A DNA stretch of 64,000 nucleotides from Chloroflexota bacterium (GTDB lineage Bacteria > Chloroflexota > Limnocylindria > Limnocylindrales > CSP1-4): assembly GCA_030447745.1 (NCBI GenBank), contig JAUJOH010000002.1, positions 227,848 through 291,847 on the forward strand, read 5' to 3'. This document shows positions 41,344 through 50,834 of the stretch, in pieces. Position numbers and translations under genes: made by a program. The notes under the pieces were generated by a model. It ran no database searches, was not told the origin of the DNA, and saw nothing but the letters and a program-made list of their open reading frames with translations. Each line of letters opens with the position of its first letter. Positions within the stretch are counted from its first letter, which is position 1.

Positions 41344-41598
41344 ATGCATCCCCTTCATCTTGCCCTGACGGTGCTCGACATCGCCCACGACCGGACCCTC
41401 GAAGCCGAACGACGGGCGCGCCTGTTCGCGAACACCGAGGCGGCGCCAGTGGACCGCCCGAGCTCCGGCCGCCGAGCGCTGGCGAGGCTCGCGGCCGACG
41501 TCAGCCGTCGCTCCGCGGACGCCGCCCGGTGGCTGGACGCCGGGACGGCCGATCCGGTCACGCCCGGGCAGACTCCCCGCCGCCGGGTCACGCACTGA
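41344..41598 (+). CDS. 84-residue hypothetical protein, second gene of the GGTTAC operon
   Basis: I do not recognise it. It is predicted soluble and largely helical: MHPLHLALTVLDIAHDRTLEAERRARLFAN, then an Arg/Ala-rich region. GC-rich third codon positions support coding. ATG 41344 follows GGAGAA by about 10 bases, and an in-frame GTG sits just before it. It starts 24 bases after the membrane microprotein and probably shares its transcript. Confidence 0.65.
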   Translation: MHPLHLALTVLDIAHDRTLEAERRARLFANTEAAPVDRPSSGRRALARLAADVSRRSADAARWLDAGTADPVTPGQTPRRRVTH

Positions 41599-41663
41599 GG
41601 CTCGCGGTCGAGTCGGAGCGCCGCGTGATCGCCTCAACGCCACTGAGCGATCTCGAGACAATT

Positions 41664-41712
41664 GAGCGTGGCCCCGCTCCCGACTGCAAACCGGGCGGGC
41701 GGCGCCACGCTC
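41664..41712. other. 49-base structured stem-loop after the GGTTAC operon
   Basis: Perfect 9-bp outer arms (GAGCGTGGC and GCCACGCTC) enclose a GC-rich inner part that can pair further. It lies 65 bases past the second small gene. It may be a terminator or structured RNA; no T-run is seen. The rest of 41599-42102 shows nothing recognisable except a CACTGACAGTG palindrome at 41731. Confidence 0.4.
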
Positions 41713-42102
41713 GCACGTGGGCAACTCGCTCACTGACAGTGATTGCCGGCCACGTCGGTCAAGTCGCTCGCGAGCGGCCGCGCGGTTGTGGTAAGTCGCG
41801 GCATCAAGCGGGTGCCGGTAACGTTCCGGCACGACGTTCCGCTCCTCGGTAGTGCCCCGAAGCGGGCGGGACGTCGACCCATCTACCTGCACCGCCGCCC
41901 AGCCCGCCGGGAAGGCCAGTCGATGGACGACCCTGCCGCGCCGTGGCGCGCCCTCGCGGCACCGAGAGCGCGATCACCGCCTTCGACGCGCTGCACCGTG
42001 ATCCCTGGCGGCCGTCGCGTTCTTTCTTGCCACGCATCGAACCGGGTGCGGTGGCGGTCGCGCGACCTCGCGACGAGTGCCTCGGCATTCCCGGCGGCCA
42101 TC

Positions 42103-42171
42103 CCGGAGGCGGAGGTCTCGTCCGCCGCCGGCCCGGGCCTGTATCACCTCCCGGTCGGCGCGCGGGTCGGG
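42103..42171 (+). pseudogene. remnant of comEA-like SLBB domain
   Basis: One frame reads PEAEVSSAAGPGLYHLPVGA and then RVG. This resembles the conserved start of the SLBB domain of ComEA (GPGLYHLPxGxRV). Both flanks lose similarity at once. comEA normally stands directly before comEC, as this does. There is no intact frame. Confidence 0.4.
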
Positions 42172-42239
42172 CCTCACGGCCGCCCGGGACCGCGATCGAC
42201 CGGCATCTGCTGGCCGCGCCGCCGCGGACTTCACCCGAC

Positions 42240-44399
42240 CGCCGGGGCGACGCCGGGCGGCACGACCGATGGAGGCCGACGGCGGGCGGGTCTCGGGCCG
42301 ATCGGAACATCGCCATCGTCGCGGCGTCGGTGACGGCTGGAAAGATTGCTGCGCTCGGTGCGGTCGCGGGGGCGAGCCACGTCGCGGCCCCGAACATCGC
42401 CATCGTCGCAGTCGCGTTGCTGGGGTCGGTGCCGGCTCGCGCGCCGGCGTCGCTCGGTGCTCACGGCTGCCGCGATCGTCCTGTATGTCGTCTTCGTCGG
42501 CGCATCGGCCTCCGTCCTGCGGGCGGCGGCGATGGCCGGGGTCGTGCTGCTGGCGCCGGGCATCATGCCGCACGAACTCGCCTCCCGGACGGCGCCGGGT
42601 CGGCCGGGCGGGCGACGGCGGCACCTCGGGTGCCGGCCGTGGCGGCGCTGCTGGTCGCCGATCCGTCCACCGCCCACCCGTGATGCCGGCTGGGGATCGC
42701 CGGTACGCTCTCCACGCTCGCCACGGCCGGGCGTCGAGCGCCTCAGACGCGAGGCGGCCGCGTCGCGCGGGCATCACCGTTGACGGCATGGCTGAACCGG
42801 GTCACCGCGCATCGACTGCCGGGCTGGGTTGACAGAATCGCCCTCGGCGTCTGCTGCGCTCGCGCGCGCCGGCGCAGCGACGCTGCCGGTGATCGTGGCG
42901 TCCTTCGGCGATGGCCTCGTCGTGCTGCTCGTCGCCCCGGGCGCGGTGAACCTCCTGGTCGTGCCGCTCGTCCGTGATGCCGGCGATGGCGGCCGGCGCC
43001 GCCGCGCTGATCGGTGGAGCTGTCGTGCTGCTCATCCGCGCTGATCGGTGGAGCCTCCCCTGGGTGCCGGGGTTCGTGTCGACCATCACCGGCCTGCCGG
43101 CGTGGGGCCTGCTCGCCCTCGTCGTCGCGATCGTGCGGTCGTTCGCTGGTCTGCCGCTGGCGAGCATCGAGCTCGGGCCGGCCTCCGCCGTCGTGGCGGC
43201 CGCCATCGCCACCGTGGTGATCGCACTTGTGGGCTCATCGGCCGGTCGAACCGCGGTGCGTCGGGTGCTGGGTCTCGCCGGGTGGCACGCCGACGCCGCT
43301 CGTCCATCGGCCCGGTCGGCGTCGCGGGGCATGGCAGGCGGGCAGCGTGAACGGACGGCCGGCGCGCACGCCGCGCGAGCCGCGATCGCGCTTCTGGTCG
43401 GCGTCGTCGCGATCACCGGTCTCGTCGTCGTGCACCGGCCGGACGGCCGGACGACGATCGTCGTGCTCGACGTCGGCCAGGGTGATGCGATCCTCGTCGA
43501 GGGCTCACGCGGCGGTCGCTTGCTGATCGATGGAGGCCCCGATCCCGATCGGCTGCTGGTCGCCCTGGACGAGCGGCTGCCGCCGTGGGATCGCCGCCTC
43601 GACGCGCTCGTTCTCACGCACCCGCACGAGGACCATGTCGCGGGGCTCGCGCTGCTGCTCGATCGGTATCGCATCGGACGGGTGCTCGAGCCCGGGATGC
43701 GCGGGCCCGGGCCGGGATACGCCGCGTGGGATGAGCGGCTCGCTGGCGGGAAGGTCCCGTACGGTCGTCTCGGGACCGGCGACCGGCTGACCGTGGACGA
43801 CGCACGTCTGACGGTGCTGTGGCCCGATCCGGGCGCGGTGCCGTTGGAGCCGGCGGACACCGGAACGGGCATCAACAACGTTTCCATCGTGCTGCTCGGC
43901 GAGGTGGACGGGCGCCGCTTCCTCCTGAGCGGCGACATCGAGGAAGAGGTCGACCCGACGCTGGTCGCCCGCGGCCTGCCAACGGTCGACATGCTCAAGA
44001 TCGCGCATCACGGCAGTGCGACTGCATCGACCGACGCGTTCCTCGATGCGGTGCGACCGAGGGTCGCCGTCGCGTCCGCCGGCGCCGACAACCGGTACGG
44101 GCACCCGAGCCCGGCGACCCTTGGCCGGGTCGCCGACCGCGGGGCGCGCGTGTACCGCACGGATCGCGACGGGACGGTCGAGATCACGGTGGACCGCTCG
44201 CGCGTGTCTGTCCGGACGAGCCCGCGCGCGGCGGGGACGTCGACCGCCGTCGCGGCCGGCGGGCAGGCCGCCAAACCGGCATGGGCGTGCGGCATCCCGA
44301 GCGGCCCGGTCACCGCCAGCGATCGCAGGTCGGATACGCGGCTGGCGCGGCCGGCTCGCCCGGCTCGGCCGGCTCGAACGGCCCTGTACCATCGAGCCG
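42240..44399 (+). pseudogene. comEC: decayed comEC (DNA-uptake channel); MBL domain frame intact
   Basis: Characteristic ComEC segments appear in successive, different frames: NIAIVAASV (about 42306), SVLTAAAIVLYVVFVGASAS (about 42454), AVAALLVADPS (about 42640), AWLNRVTAHRLPGWVDRIALGV (about 42786) and LPVIVASFGDGLVVLLVAPG (about 42880). From about 42974 the frame is continuous through the metallo-beta-lactamase domain, with THPHEDHVAG, SGDIEEE and KIAHHGS intact. That frame then lacks its own stop and would read 359 bases into the HD gene. At least five frame changes make this a pseudogene or an error-rich assembly stretch. Confidence 0.8.
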
Positions 44400-45014
44400 A
44401 TGACGGTCCCCGGGCGGGTGGACGCCGCCCGCCTCCTCCTGAGCCTCGATCCCCCGGACTGGTTCCTGCGTCACTCGCGAGCGGTGGCGGAGGTCGCGGC
44501 CTGGCTCGCGGCGCGGATCGTGCGCGCCGGCATGGCGGTCGATCGGCCGCTCGTGGAATCGGCTGCGCTCCTGCACGATGTCGACAAGCTGCTCCCGGAG
44601 GACGACCCCGCCCGCCACCTCCCGCACGGCGACGGCTCCGCCGACTGGCTCGGCCGCCACGGCCATCAGGAGCTGGGCCGGGCGGTCGCGAACCACCCGG
44701 TCAGCCGACTCTCGGACGGCGAGCGGTTCCGGCGCTGGGCCGCATTCGCCAGCCGTGAGGAGCGGATCGTCGCGTACGCAGACAAGCGCGCCGGGCAGCG
44801 GGTCGAGTCGCTGGCCGCCCGTTTCGCGTCGTGGGAGTGCCGGTTTCCGGAGGACCGCGCCGGCTGGTCGGGGACGACCCGCGCGGAGATCCGCCGGCGT
44901 GCCGAGCGGCTTGAGGCGGACGTCTGCCGGGCAGCCGCGATCGCGCCACACGAGGTCCGGCGCCTTGGCTGGACGCATGCCGCACTCCTGGCGGCTGGTC
45001 GGCGAGCGTCTTGA
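44400..45014 (+). CDS. HD-domain phosphohydrolase
   Basis: This 204-residue protein has the HD metal pair in ESAALLHDVDKLLPED and an earlier His in DWFLRHSRAVAEVAAWLA, consistent with the HD superfamily (nucleotidase/phosphodiesterase). It resembles YqeK-like or multifunctional tRNA-CCA HD proteins, but the exact activity is not deducible. ATG 44400 is chosen by domain limits. The stop overlaps the holA start (TTGA). Confidence 0.8.
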   Translation: MTVPGRVDAARLLLSLDPPDWFLRHSRAVAEVAAWLAARIVRAGMAVDRPLVESAALLHDVDKLLPEDDPARHLPHGDGSADWLGRHGHQELGRAVANHPVSRLSDGERFRRWAAFASREERIVAYADKRAGQRVESLAARFASWECRFPEDRAGWSGTTRAEIRRRAERLEADVCRAAAIAPHEVRRLGWTHAALLAAGRRAS

Positions 45015-46108
45015 GCAAGGTCGCTCTCGGCTACTTCTTCGGCGACGACGGGTACGGGCTCGAGCGAGCGGCGGACGAGGTCCTCGAACGGCTCCGCGCC
45101 GGCGGCGCGACCGTCGACCGGTGGCGCGCGGCCGGGGACGAGGTGACGATTGGCCGGCTCGCCGAGCGCGTCGGGACCGCGTCGCTGTTCGGAGGCGGGA
45201 CGCTCGTGATCGTGGTCGATCCCGGGTCACTCCTGCGCAGCCGCGAGGATCGGGAGGCGGTCGCGGCGCTCCTGCGGAACGTCGCCCCGGGCAACGGCCT
45301 GGTCTTCGTCGAGCCGAACGACGGCTCCAACCGGCGGCCGGCGGCGTTGACGGCGCTCGAGAAGGCGGTCCGCGATGCTGGCGGCGAGGCCCGCGAGCTG
45401 CGGGCTCCGAAAGAGGGCCAGCTGGCGAACTGGATCGAGCAGCGCGCGCGGGAGCGCGGCATCGTGCTCGGGCCGGGTGCGGCCCGCCAGCTCGCGACGC
45501 GCGTCGGGGGCTTCGTTCGCGAGGGTGATGTGGACCGGCGCCGGCAGGGCGAGCTGACGGTGTCGGAGCTCGAGAAGCTTGCGCTCCGCCGGCCGAACGG
45601 GACGGTGACGGTCGACGACGTGCGTGACCTCGTGGCCGAGGTCGTGCCCGGATCGACATGGGCGCTTCTCGACGCGGTGGCTGCCCGACGGGTAACGCGC
45701 GCACTCGACCTGCTCGAACGCGTGCTCGACGGAACCCCGGAGCTCGTCGTCCTTGCTCAGCTCCACCGCCGGATCAGGGAGCTGATCGAGGTCGCCGACC
45801 ACCTCGCCGCCGGCGCAACGCCGGGCTCGCTCGTTCGAACACTCGGGTTGAAGCCGTTCCGCGCCGACAAGCTGGTCGAGCAGGCGCGGACGTGGAGCCG
45901 GGCCGAGCTCGACGGGGCGCTGCACGGTCTCGTCGAGGTGGATGCGACCGTTCGAGGCGCGCCCGGCACGCCGGCCGGCGACGCCAACCGGCGACTGGCC
46001 TGGACGCTGTGGGTGACGGAGCGTGTCGCGCGCCCGGCGCTCGCCCCGGCGGCGGTCTCAGCGGGCGGGTCTGGGCAGGCTGTCGCGCCGGCCAGACGCG
46101 GGAGCTAG
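45011..46108 (+). CDS. holA: DNA polymerase III delta subunit
   Basis: This 365-residue clamp-loader subunit opens the beta ring. It has the N-terminal YFFGDDGYGLERAADEVLERL motif, the mid-region LFGGGTLVIVVD, a KxGQLxNWI segment and a C-terminal helical collar (LVVLAQLHRRIRELIEV...HPF-like KPFRADKL). TTG 45011 overlaps the HD stop. comEC followed by holA is a widespread order, which supports identifying the broken gene upstream. The stop overlaps the convergent zinc-finger gene by four bases. Confidence 0.92.
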   Translation: MSKVALGYFFGDDGYGLERAADEVLERLRAGGATVDRWRAAGDEVTIGRLAERVGTASLFGGGTLVIVVDPGSLLRSREDREAVAALLRNVAPGNGLVFVEPNDGSNRRPAALTALEKAVRDAGGEARELRAPKEGQLANWIEQRARERGIVLGPGAARQLATRVGGFVREGDVDRRRQGELTVSELEKLALRRPNGTVTVDDVRDLVAEVVPGSTWALLDAVAARRVTRALDLLERVLDGTPELVVLAQLHRRIRELIEVADHLAAGATPGSLVRTLGLKPFRADKLVEQARTWSRAELDGALHGLVEVDATVRGAPGTPAGDANRRLAWTLWVTERVARPALAPAAVSAGGSGQAVAPARRGS

Positions 46109-46359
46109 TCCGCGCTCGACCAGGCTTGCTCCTGCACGACGAGGTCGCTCTCGATCGCGAAGATGCAGCGGGCAGTTCCGAGGTCGAGCAGCTCGATCAG
46201 GTCGGGGTCGATGTAGAGCTGGCTGCAGTCCTCGCACAGGCCGCCGGGGAGACCGAAGCACAGCCGCTCGCTGCGATCCTCGAGCCGGAAGGTCGTGTCG
46301 AAGCGGGTCTGGATCAGCCGCCGGCTGCAGGCGGGGCATCGCTCGCGGTGGCGCGACAT
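46105..46359 (-). CDS. YgiT-type zinc-finger protein, 84 residues
   Basis: This small protein has two cysteine pairs: CPAC near residue 8 and CEDC near residue 42. A helix with YIDPDLIELLD follows, as in YgiT/MqsA-type zinc-finger domains. No toxin gene is adjacent, and the HTH half of MqsA is absent. Role unknown. It is downstream of rsfS on the same strand, 120 bases away. Confidence 0.7.
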   Translation of the reverse strand: MSRHRERCPACSRRLIQTRFDTTFRLEDRSERLCFGLPGGLCEDCSQLYIDPDLIELLDLGTARCIFAIESDLVVQEQAWSSAD

Positions 46360-46479
46360 CGACCGGTCCCTTCGAGGGCGGGACGGCAGGCACAGCCATC
46401 CATACCGCGCATGCTAGTGAGCCGCCGCGATCGCGGGCATGACCCGACCGTACCGACGTCGCCCGTACCGAATCGCGCG

Positions 46480-46980
46480 CTACTGCACGCGGAGGATCGT
46501 CTTTGCCTCTCCCCAGTGCCGCTCGAGCTGGTAGAAGTCGCGTTCCGGCGGCGTGAAGACGTGGACGATGACGGATCCGTAGTCGATCAGGATCCAGTGC
46601 GACGCGGACACTCCCTCGCGACCGATCGGGCGCAACCGTTCGTTGCGCAGCGCCTCGACGATTCCGTCCGCGATGGCGTCGAGCTGGCGCTCGGAACCGC
46701 CCGAGCAGATGACGAAGTAGTCGGCCAGCGTGGTCAAGCCGGCCAGGTCGAGCAGCACGATCTCGGCTGCCTTCTTGTCCTCGGCCAGCTCGACGATCCG
46801 TCGAGCGAGGTCGAGCGGCGGCCGCTCCCCGGGGGCCACCGGCTGGGCGTCGCGGCTCGGCAGTGCTTCGCGCTTCGGCAAGCCGTCCGGGCTCGGGCCG
46901 GTCGGCTCGAGTGGGCCGGGATCCGTCACGCTTGCTTGATCCACGAAATCGTTCGCGTCACGCGTCAGTTCGTCCTCCAC
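46480..46980 (-). CDS. rsfS: ribosomal silencing factor RsfS
   Basis: This 166-residue protein blocks subunit joining through ribosomal protein L14 when nutrients are low. The core spans residues 57-166 (LARRIVELAEDKKAAEIVLLDL...YFVICSGGSERQLDAIADGI...GSVIVHVFTPPERDFYQLERHW). The first 55 residues are Pro/Asp-rich and unconserved. GTG 46980 overlaps the nadD stop by 16 bases. It forms the common obgE-nadD-rsfS block. Confidence 0.94.
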   Translation of the reverse strand: MEDELTRDANDFVDQASVTDPGPLEPTGPSPDGLPKREALPSRDAQPVAPGERPPLDLARRIVELAEDKKAAEIVLLDLAGLTTLADYFVICSGGSERQLDAIADGIVEALRNERLRPIGREGVSASHWILIDYGSVIVHVFTPPERDFYQLERHWGEAKTILRVQ

Positions 46981-47600
46981 ACATCGTCCTGGTACAGCCC
47001 ATGGTCGCCGATGTAGGCGGCGACCGTGTCCGGCACGAGGTAGCGGAGCGACCGGCCCGCTGCCGCGCGCCCGCGGATGTCGGTCGACGACAGGTCGAGT
47101 CGCGGACCGGCGAGCCGCACGATCCGGGCCTCGACGCCGGGGAAGTGCTCGGCCAGCCAGCCGTCGCCGGGAGCGTCGAGAACGGCTCGCGGGACGACCG
47201 CGATCCGGCAGCTGACGAGCAGCCGCTCAGGCTCGTGCCACCACGGCAGGCCACGGAACGTCTCCGCGGAGAGGATGAGCGTGAGGTCCGGCTGGCGGCC
47301 GGCGTCGCGCTCGGCCGCGGCGACCTGCTCGACGGTCTCGACGGTCCACGACGGGCCGGTTCGGTCGACCTCGACGCGGCTGAGCGCGAAGGCGGCATTG
47401 CCGGCGATCGCCAGCTCGACCATCGCGACCCGGTGACCGGCTGCTGTCACGGGCGCCGTCGCCTTGTGCGGCGGGACTCCCGCCGGGACGAACACGACCC
47501 GCTCCAGGCCCAGTGCCTCGCGCGCCTCCTCCGCGACGGCGAGATGGCCGACGTGCACGGGGTCGAACGTGCCGCCCATCAGCCCCAGCGACCCCGGCAC
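46965..47600 (-). CDS. nadD: nicotinate-mononucleotide adenylyltransferase
   Basis: This enzyme of about 211 residues transfers AMP to nicotinate mononucleotide in NAD synthesis. GGTFDPVHVGHL (nucleotidyl-transferase HxGH), PHK near residue 50, ILSAETFRGLPWWHEPERLL and the ISSTxIR-equivalent LSSTDIRGRAA are present. The GTG at 47600 gives VPGSLGLMGGTFDP, the usual spacing; ATG 47579 would begin at MGGTFDP and is also possible. It follows obgE by 20 bases. Confidence 0.92.
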   Translation of the reverse strand: MPGSLGLMGGTFDPVHVGHLAVAEEAREALGLERVVFVPAGVPPHKATAPVTAAGHRVAMVELAIAGNAAFALSRVEVDRTGPSWTVETVEQVAAAERDAGRQPDLTLILSAETFRGLPWWHEPERLLVSCRIAVVPRAVLDAPGDGWLAEHFPGVEARIVRLAGPRLDLSSTDIRGRAAAGRSLRYLVPDTVAAYIGDHGLYQDDVWRTN

Positions 47601-47620
47601 GACCGGGACCGGCCGGGACG

Positions 47621-48913
47621 TCAGCGGTCCTCCCAGGGCTGCGCCTCCCATTCGAGCTCGGTCACCCCGATCCTGACCGTGTCGCCGGCCGCCACGCCCG
47701 CCCGGCGCAGCTCGGCGTCGATCCCGTGGCGGGCGAGCTCGCGCTGGAACCGCTCGGCCGACTCCTCGATCTCGAAGTCCGTCTGAGCAGCAAGTCGCTC
47801 GATCCGGCGGCCACGAACGCGGAAGGCACCGTCCTCGTGCTCCACGGCGAAGCCGTCCCCCATCGCGTCGATCCGGTGGACGACGACGCCCGTCGCGTCC
47901 GTGGCGGTTTCCAGCTCGTCGGCGCCCGGCAGGAGCTCGGCGAGCACCTCGCGAAGGTCTGCGATGCCGAGCCCGGTCGCGGCGGCGACCGCCACGACGC
48001 GCAGACGTTGAGCGACACGCGCGGCGCGGAACGCGGGCCAGGCCGCTGCGGCAGCGGGCAGATCGAGCTTGTTGAGGACGACGAGCATCGGCTTCTCGAG
48101 GAGGGCGGGATCGTGCGCGCGCAGCTCCTCGCGGATCACGCCGTGATCCCATTCCGGGTCGCGCGACGCACCGTCGACGACGTGGACGAGGACGCGTGTC
48201 CGCTCGACGTGTCGCAGGAAGGCATGGCCGAGGCCGGCGCCCGTGCTCGCGCCCTCGATCAACCCCGGCAGGTCCGCGATCGTCGGCCGGCGCGCGTCGA
48301 ACATGCCGAGGTCCATGACCCCGAGGTTGGGCTCGAGGGTCGTGAAGGGATAGTCGGCGATCCGCGGCTGGGCGGCGGTCAGGGCCGCGAGGAGCGTGGA
48401 CTTCCCGGCATTCGGCAGCCCGACGAGCCCGATGTCGGCGATCAGGCGCAGCTCCAGCCGCAACCAGCGCTCCTCGCCCGGCTCGCCCTTCTGGGCGTGC
48501 CTGGGCGCCTGGTGCGTCGGCGTCTTGAAGTGGGTGTTGCCGAGCCCGCCGCGTCCGCCCCGCGCGACCATCGCCTCCTGGCCGTTCGCGACCAGGTCGG
48601 CGAGCAGCTGGCCGGAGCCGTCGTCGAACACCGCGGTGCCGGGCGGGACGGACAGGTGCAGGTCGTCGCCGGCCTTGCCGTGACGGCGCGCCCGCGTCCC
48701 GCGGCCACCCGGCGTCGCCTTGAAGTGGTGCCGGTACTGGAAGTCGCGGAGGGTCGTCTGGCCGGGGTCGACTCGCAGGTAGACCGACCCGCCGCGGCCG
48801 CCGTCGCCGCCGTCTGGGCCGCCACGCGGAACGTGCGCCTCGTGCCGGAAGGTCGCGGCCCCGGCCCCACCGTCGCCGGCACGGACCCAGATCTTGACCC
48901 GGTCGAGGAACAT
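47621..48913 (-). CDS. obgE: Obg-family GTPase (ObgE/CgtA)
   Basis: This 430-residue GTPase acts in 50S assembly and the stringent response. It has the glycine-rich Obg fold (VKIWVRAGDGGAGAATFRHEAHVPRGGPDGGDGGRGG), a G domain with GLPNAGKST, DLPGLIEGAS and NKLDLP, and a C-terminal OCT domain (about 345-430). The OCT domain is typical of Gram-positive and Chloroflexota forms. ATG 48913 gives the standard MFLDRVKIWVRAGDGG start. It heads obgE-nadD-rsfS. Confidence 0.97.
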   Translation of the reverse strand: MFLDRVKIWVRAGDGGAGAATFRHEAHVPRGGPDGGDGGRGGSVYLRVDPGQTTLRDFQYRHHFKATPGGRGTRARRHGKAGDDLHLSVPPGTAVFDDGSGQLLADLVANGQEAMVARGGRGGLGNTHFKTPTHQAPRHAQKGEPGEERWLRLELRLIADIGLVGLPNAGKSTLLAALTAAQPRIADYPFTTLEPNLGVMDLGMFDARRPTIADLPGLIEGASTGAGLGHAFLRHVERTRVLVHVVDGASRDPEWDHGVIREELRAHDPALLEKPMLVVLNKLDLPAAAAAWPAFRAARVAQRLRVVAVAAATGLGIADLREVLAELLPGADELETATDATGVVVHRIDAMGDGFAVEHEDGAFRVRGRRIERLAAQTDFEIEESAERFQRELARHGIDAELRRAGVAAGDTVRIGVTELEWEAQPWEDR

Positions 48914-49206
48914 CGCCGCTATCTTCGCACGGCGCCGGAGAGGGCCCGGTGGTCCGCCGGCCGTGGAGCTGGAGGTACGCCGCCGCGTTCACGTGCATGC
49001 CGCCGCTCCAGATCGGGCCCCGCGTCCATCTAGTCCCCGCTGATCGGCTCCGCGGGTGCCGGCAACGGCTCCGCCGGTTGTCCCTGCGCGAGCGGGACGC
49101 GAGCGTGACGCGGCGCGGCATGCCTGCCGGACGCGGCCGGCTACCGGCTGGTTCGGCGCCGGCGCGTCACGCCCACCGGAACATCGACGAGCGCCCGGGC
49201 GTGGGG

Positions 49207-50598
49207 TCAGGCCTCGAGGCTCTTGGTCAGCGTGGCCAGGAACTGCGCGTTGTTGTCCGTCTTCGCCAGGCGGTTGAGGAGCAGCTCGATGCCCTCGTTC
49301 GTGCCGACCGCCGAGAGCATCCGGCGCATCGTCCAGACCATCTTGAGGGTGCCCTCCTCGAGGAGGAGCTCCTCGCGGCGGGTCCCGGACCGCTGCACGT
49401 CGATGGCCGGGAAGATGCGCTTCTCGGCCAGCTTCCGCTCGAGAATCAGCTCCGAGTTGCCCGTGCCCTTGAACTCCTCATAGATGACGTCGTCCATGCG
49501 CGAGCCGGTATCGACGAGGCACGTCCCGATGATCGTCAGCGAACCGCCCTCCTCGATGTTCCGGGCGGCGCCGAAGAACCGCTTCGGCGGGTAGAGCGCG
49601 ATCGGATCGAGACCGCCGGACAGGGTCCGCCCGGACGGCGGGAGCGCCAGGTTGTAGGCGCGTGCGAGGCGGGTGATCGAGTCGAGCAGGATCACCACGT
49701 CGCGTCCGGTCTCGACTTGCCGCTTGGCGATCTCGAGGGCCATCTCGGCGACGTGGGTGTGGTTCTCGGTCGGCTCGTCGAAGGTGGAGCTGATGACCTC
49801 ACCCTTGACGCTCCGGCGCATGTCCGTCACTTCCTCGGGCCGCTCGCCGATGAGTGCGACCATCAGGAGAATGTCCGGGTAGTTCGAGCTGACGCCGTTC
49901 GCGATCTGCTTCAGGAGCATCGTCTTGCCCGCCTTGGGCGGGCTGACGATGAGGGCGCGCTGGCCCTTGCCGATCGGGTTGACGAGGTTGATCAGGCGCT
50001 GGCTGAGGTTCTTCGAATCCGCCTCGAGGTTGATCAGCTCGTCCGGGTGGACCGGCGTGAGGTCGTTGAATGCGGGACGCCGGCGGGCGGTGTCGACGTC
50101 GACCCCGTTGACGGCATCGACGCGCAGCATGCCCCAGTACTTCTCGGCCTCGCGGGGAGCTCGGACGGCACCACTGACCCGGTCACCGATGCGCAGCCCG
50201 AACCGCCGGACCTGACTCGAGCTGACGTACACGTCGTCCGGACTGGGCAGCAGCCCGTGACGTCGCATGAAGCCGAAGCCCTCGTCGACGATGTCGAGGA
50301 TGCCGCTCGCGTACGCGTGGCCGGCCCGCTCCGTCTGCTGGCGCAGGATGCGGTCGACGAGGTCGTCCTTGCGGTCGCCGGTGCCGGTATCGAGCTGGAG
50401 CTGCCGTCCGACCTGGCGGAGCTCGATGACGCTCATCTCGCGAAGATCGCTGACGTCGAGGTCGTTGCGCTCGCGCGCCGCCTCGAGCTCCTGGATCTCG
50501 TCGTATTCGGTCACCGGGGCGCGATTGCCGCCGCCCATGGGCACGCGACGACGGGGACGGCGATTGCGGGACCGGGGGTCCTGTCCGTTTCCGGGCAT
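49207..50598 (-). CDS. rho: transcription termination factor Rho
   Basis: This hexameric RNA helicase has about 463 residues. After a basic, disordered N-terminus ([15 protein letters not shown]) come the Rho N-terminal SAP-like domain ([18 protein letters not shown]), the RNA-binding cold-shock fold ([28 protein letters not shown]), Walker A PPKAGKT, Walker [18 protein letters not shown] and the R-loop. ATG 50598, preceded by AGGTGA, is preferred; in-frame ATGs at 50679 and 50781 would add unconserved residues. The 236-base leader to the transaldolase gene could allow autoregulation. Confidence 0.96.
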   Translation of the reverse strand: MPGNGQDPRSRNRRPRRRVPMGGGNRAPVTEYDEIQELEAARERNDLDVSDLREMSVIELRQVGRQLQLDTGTGDRKDDLVDRILRQQTERAGHAYASGILDIVDEGFGFMRRHGLLPSPDDVYVSSSQVRRFGLRIGDRVSGAVRAPREAEKYWGMLRVDAVNGVDVDTARRRPAFNDLTPVHPDELINLEADSKNLSQRLINLVNPIGKGQRALIVSPPKAGKTMLLKQIANGVSSNYPDILLMVALIGERPEEVTDMRRSVKGEVISSTFDEPTENHTHVAEMALEIAKRQVETGRDVVILLDSITRLARAYNLALPPSGRTLSGGLDPIALYPPKRFFGAARNIEEGGSLTIIGTCLVDTGSRMDDVIYEEFKGTGNSELILERKLAEKRIFPAIDVQRSGTRREELLLEEGTLKMVWTMRRMLSAVGTNEGIELLLNRLAKTDNNAQFLATLTKSLEA

Positions 50599-50834
50599 CT
50601 GGGTAGGGGTCACCTGTGGTGGGGCCGGACGGAGCGACTCGGACGGCCAAGGCCGGACCGGGCTGTCGCGCGGAATCATCCGCTGCGCTGGCCGGTGGGA
50701 TGGACGGAGGATACGCGTCGGCGCACGCGGCGTCAACGATCCACTGCGATCGTTCGAGGCGTGCCGGCCTGCCCGGAGCACCGGCCGCCGCGCGCCGCCC
50801 CGGGCGCGGCGCCGCTCCGGCGGCCGGCCGACGG

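Noticed and set aside
41640-41720. tRNA-Cys (GACTGCAAACC resembles a GCA anticodon arm)
   Set aside because: Neither D- nor T-arm nor acceptor pairing can be formed around it.
42974-44758. A 594-residue intact metallo-beta-lactamase membrane protein
   Set aside because: The start lies inside ComEC transmembrane sequence and the end overruns the HD gene in the wrong frame. It is the surviving part of a broken comEC.
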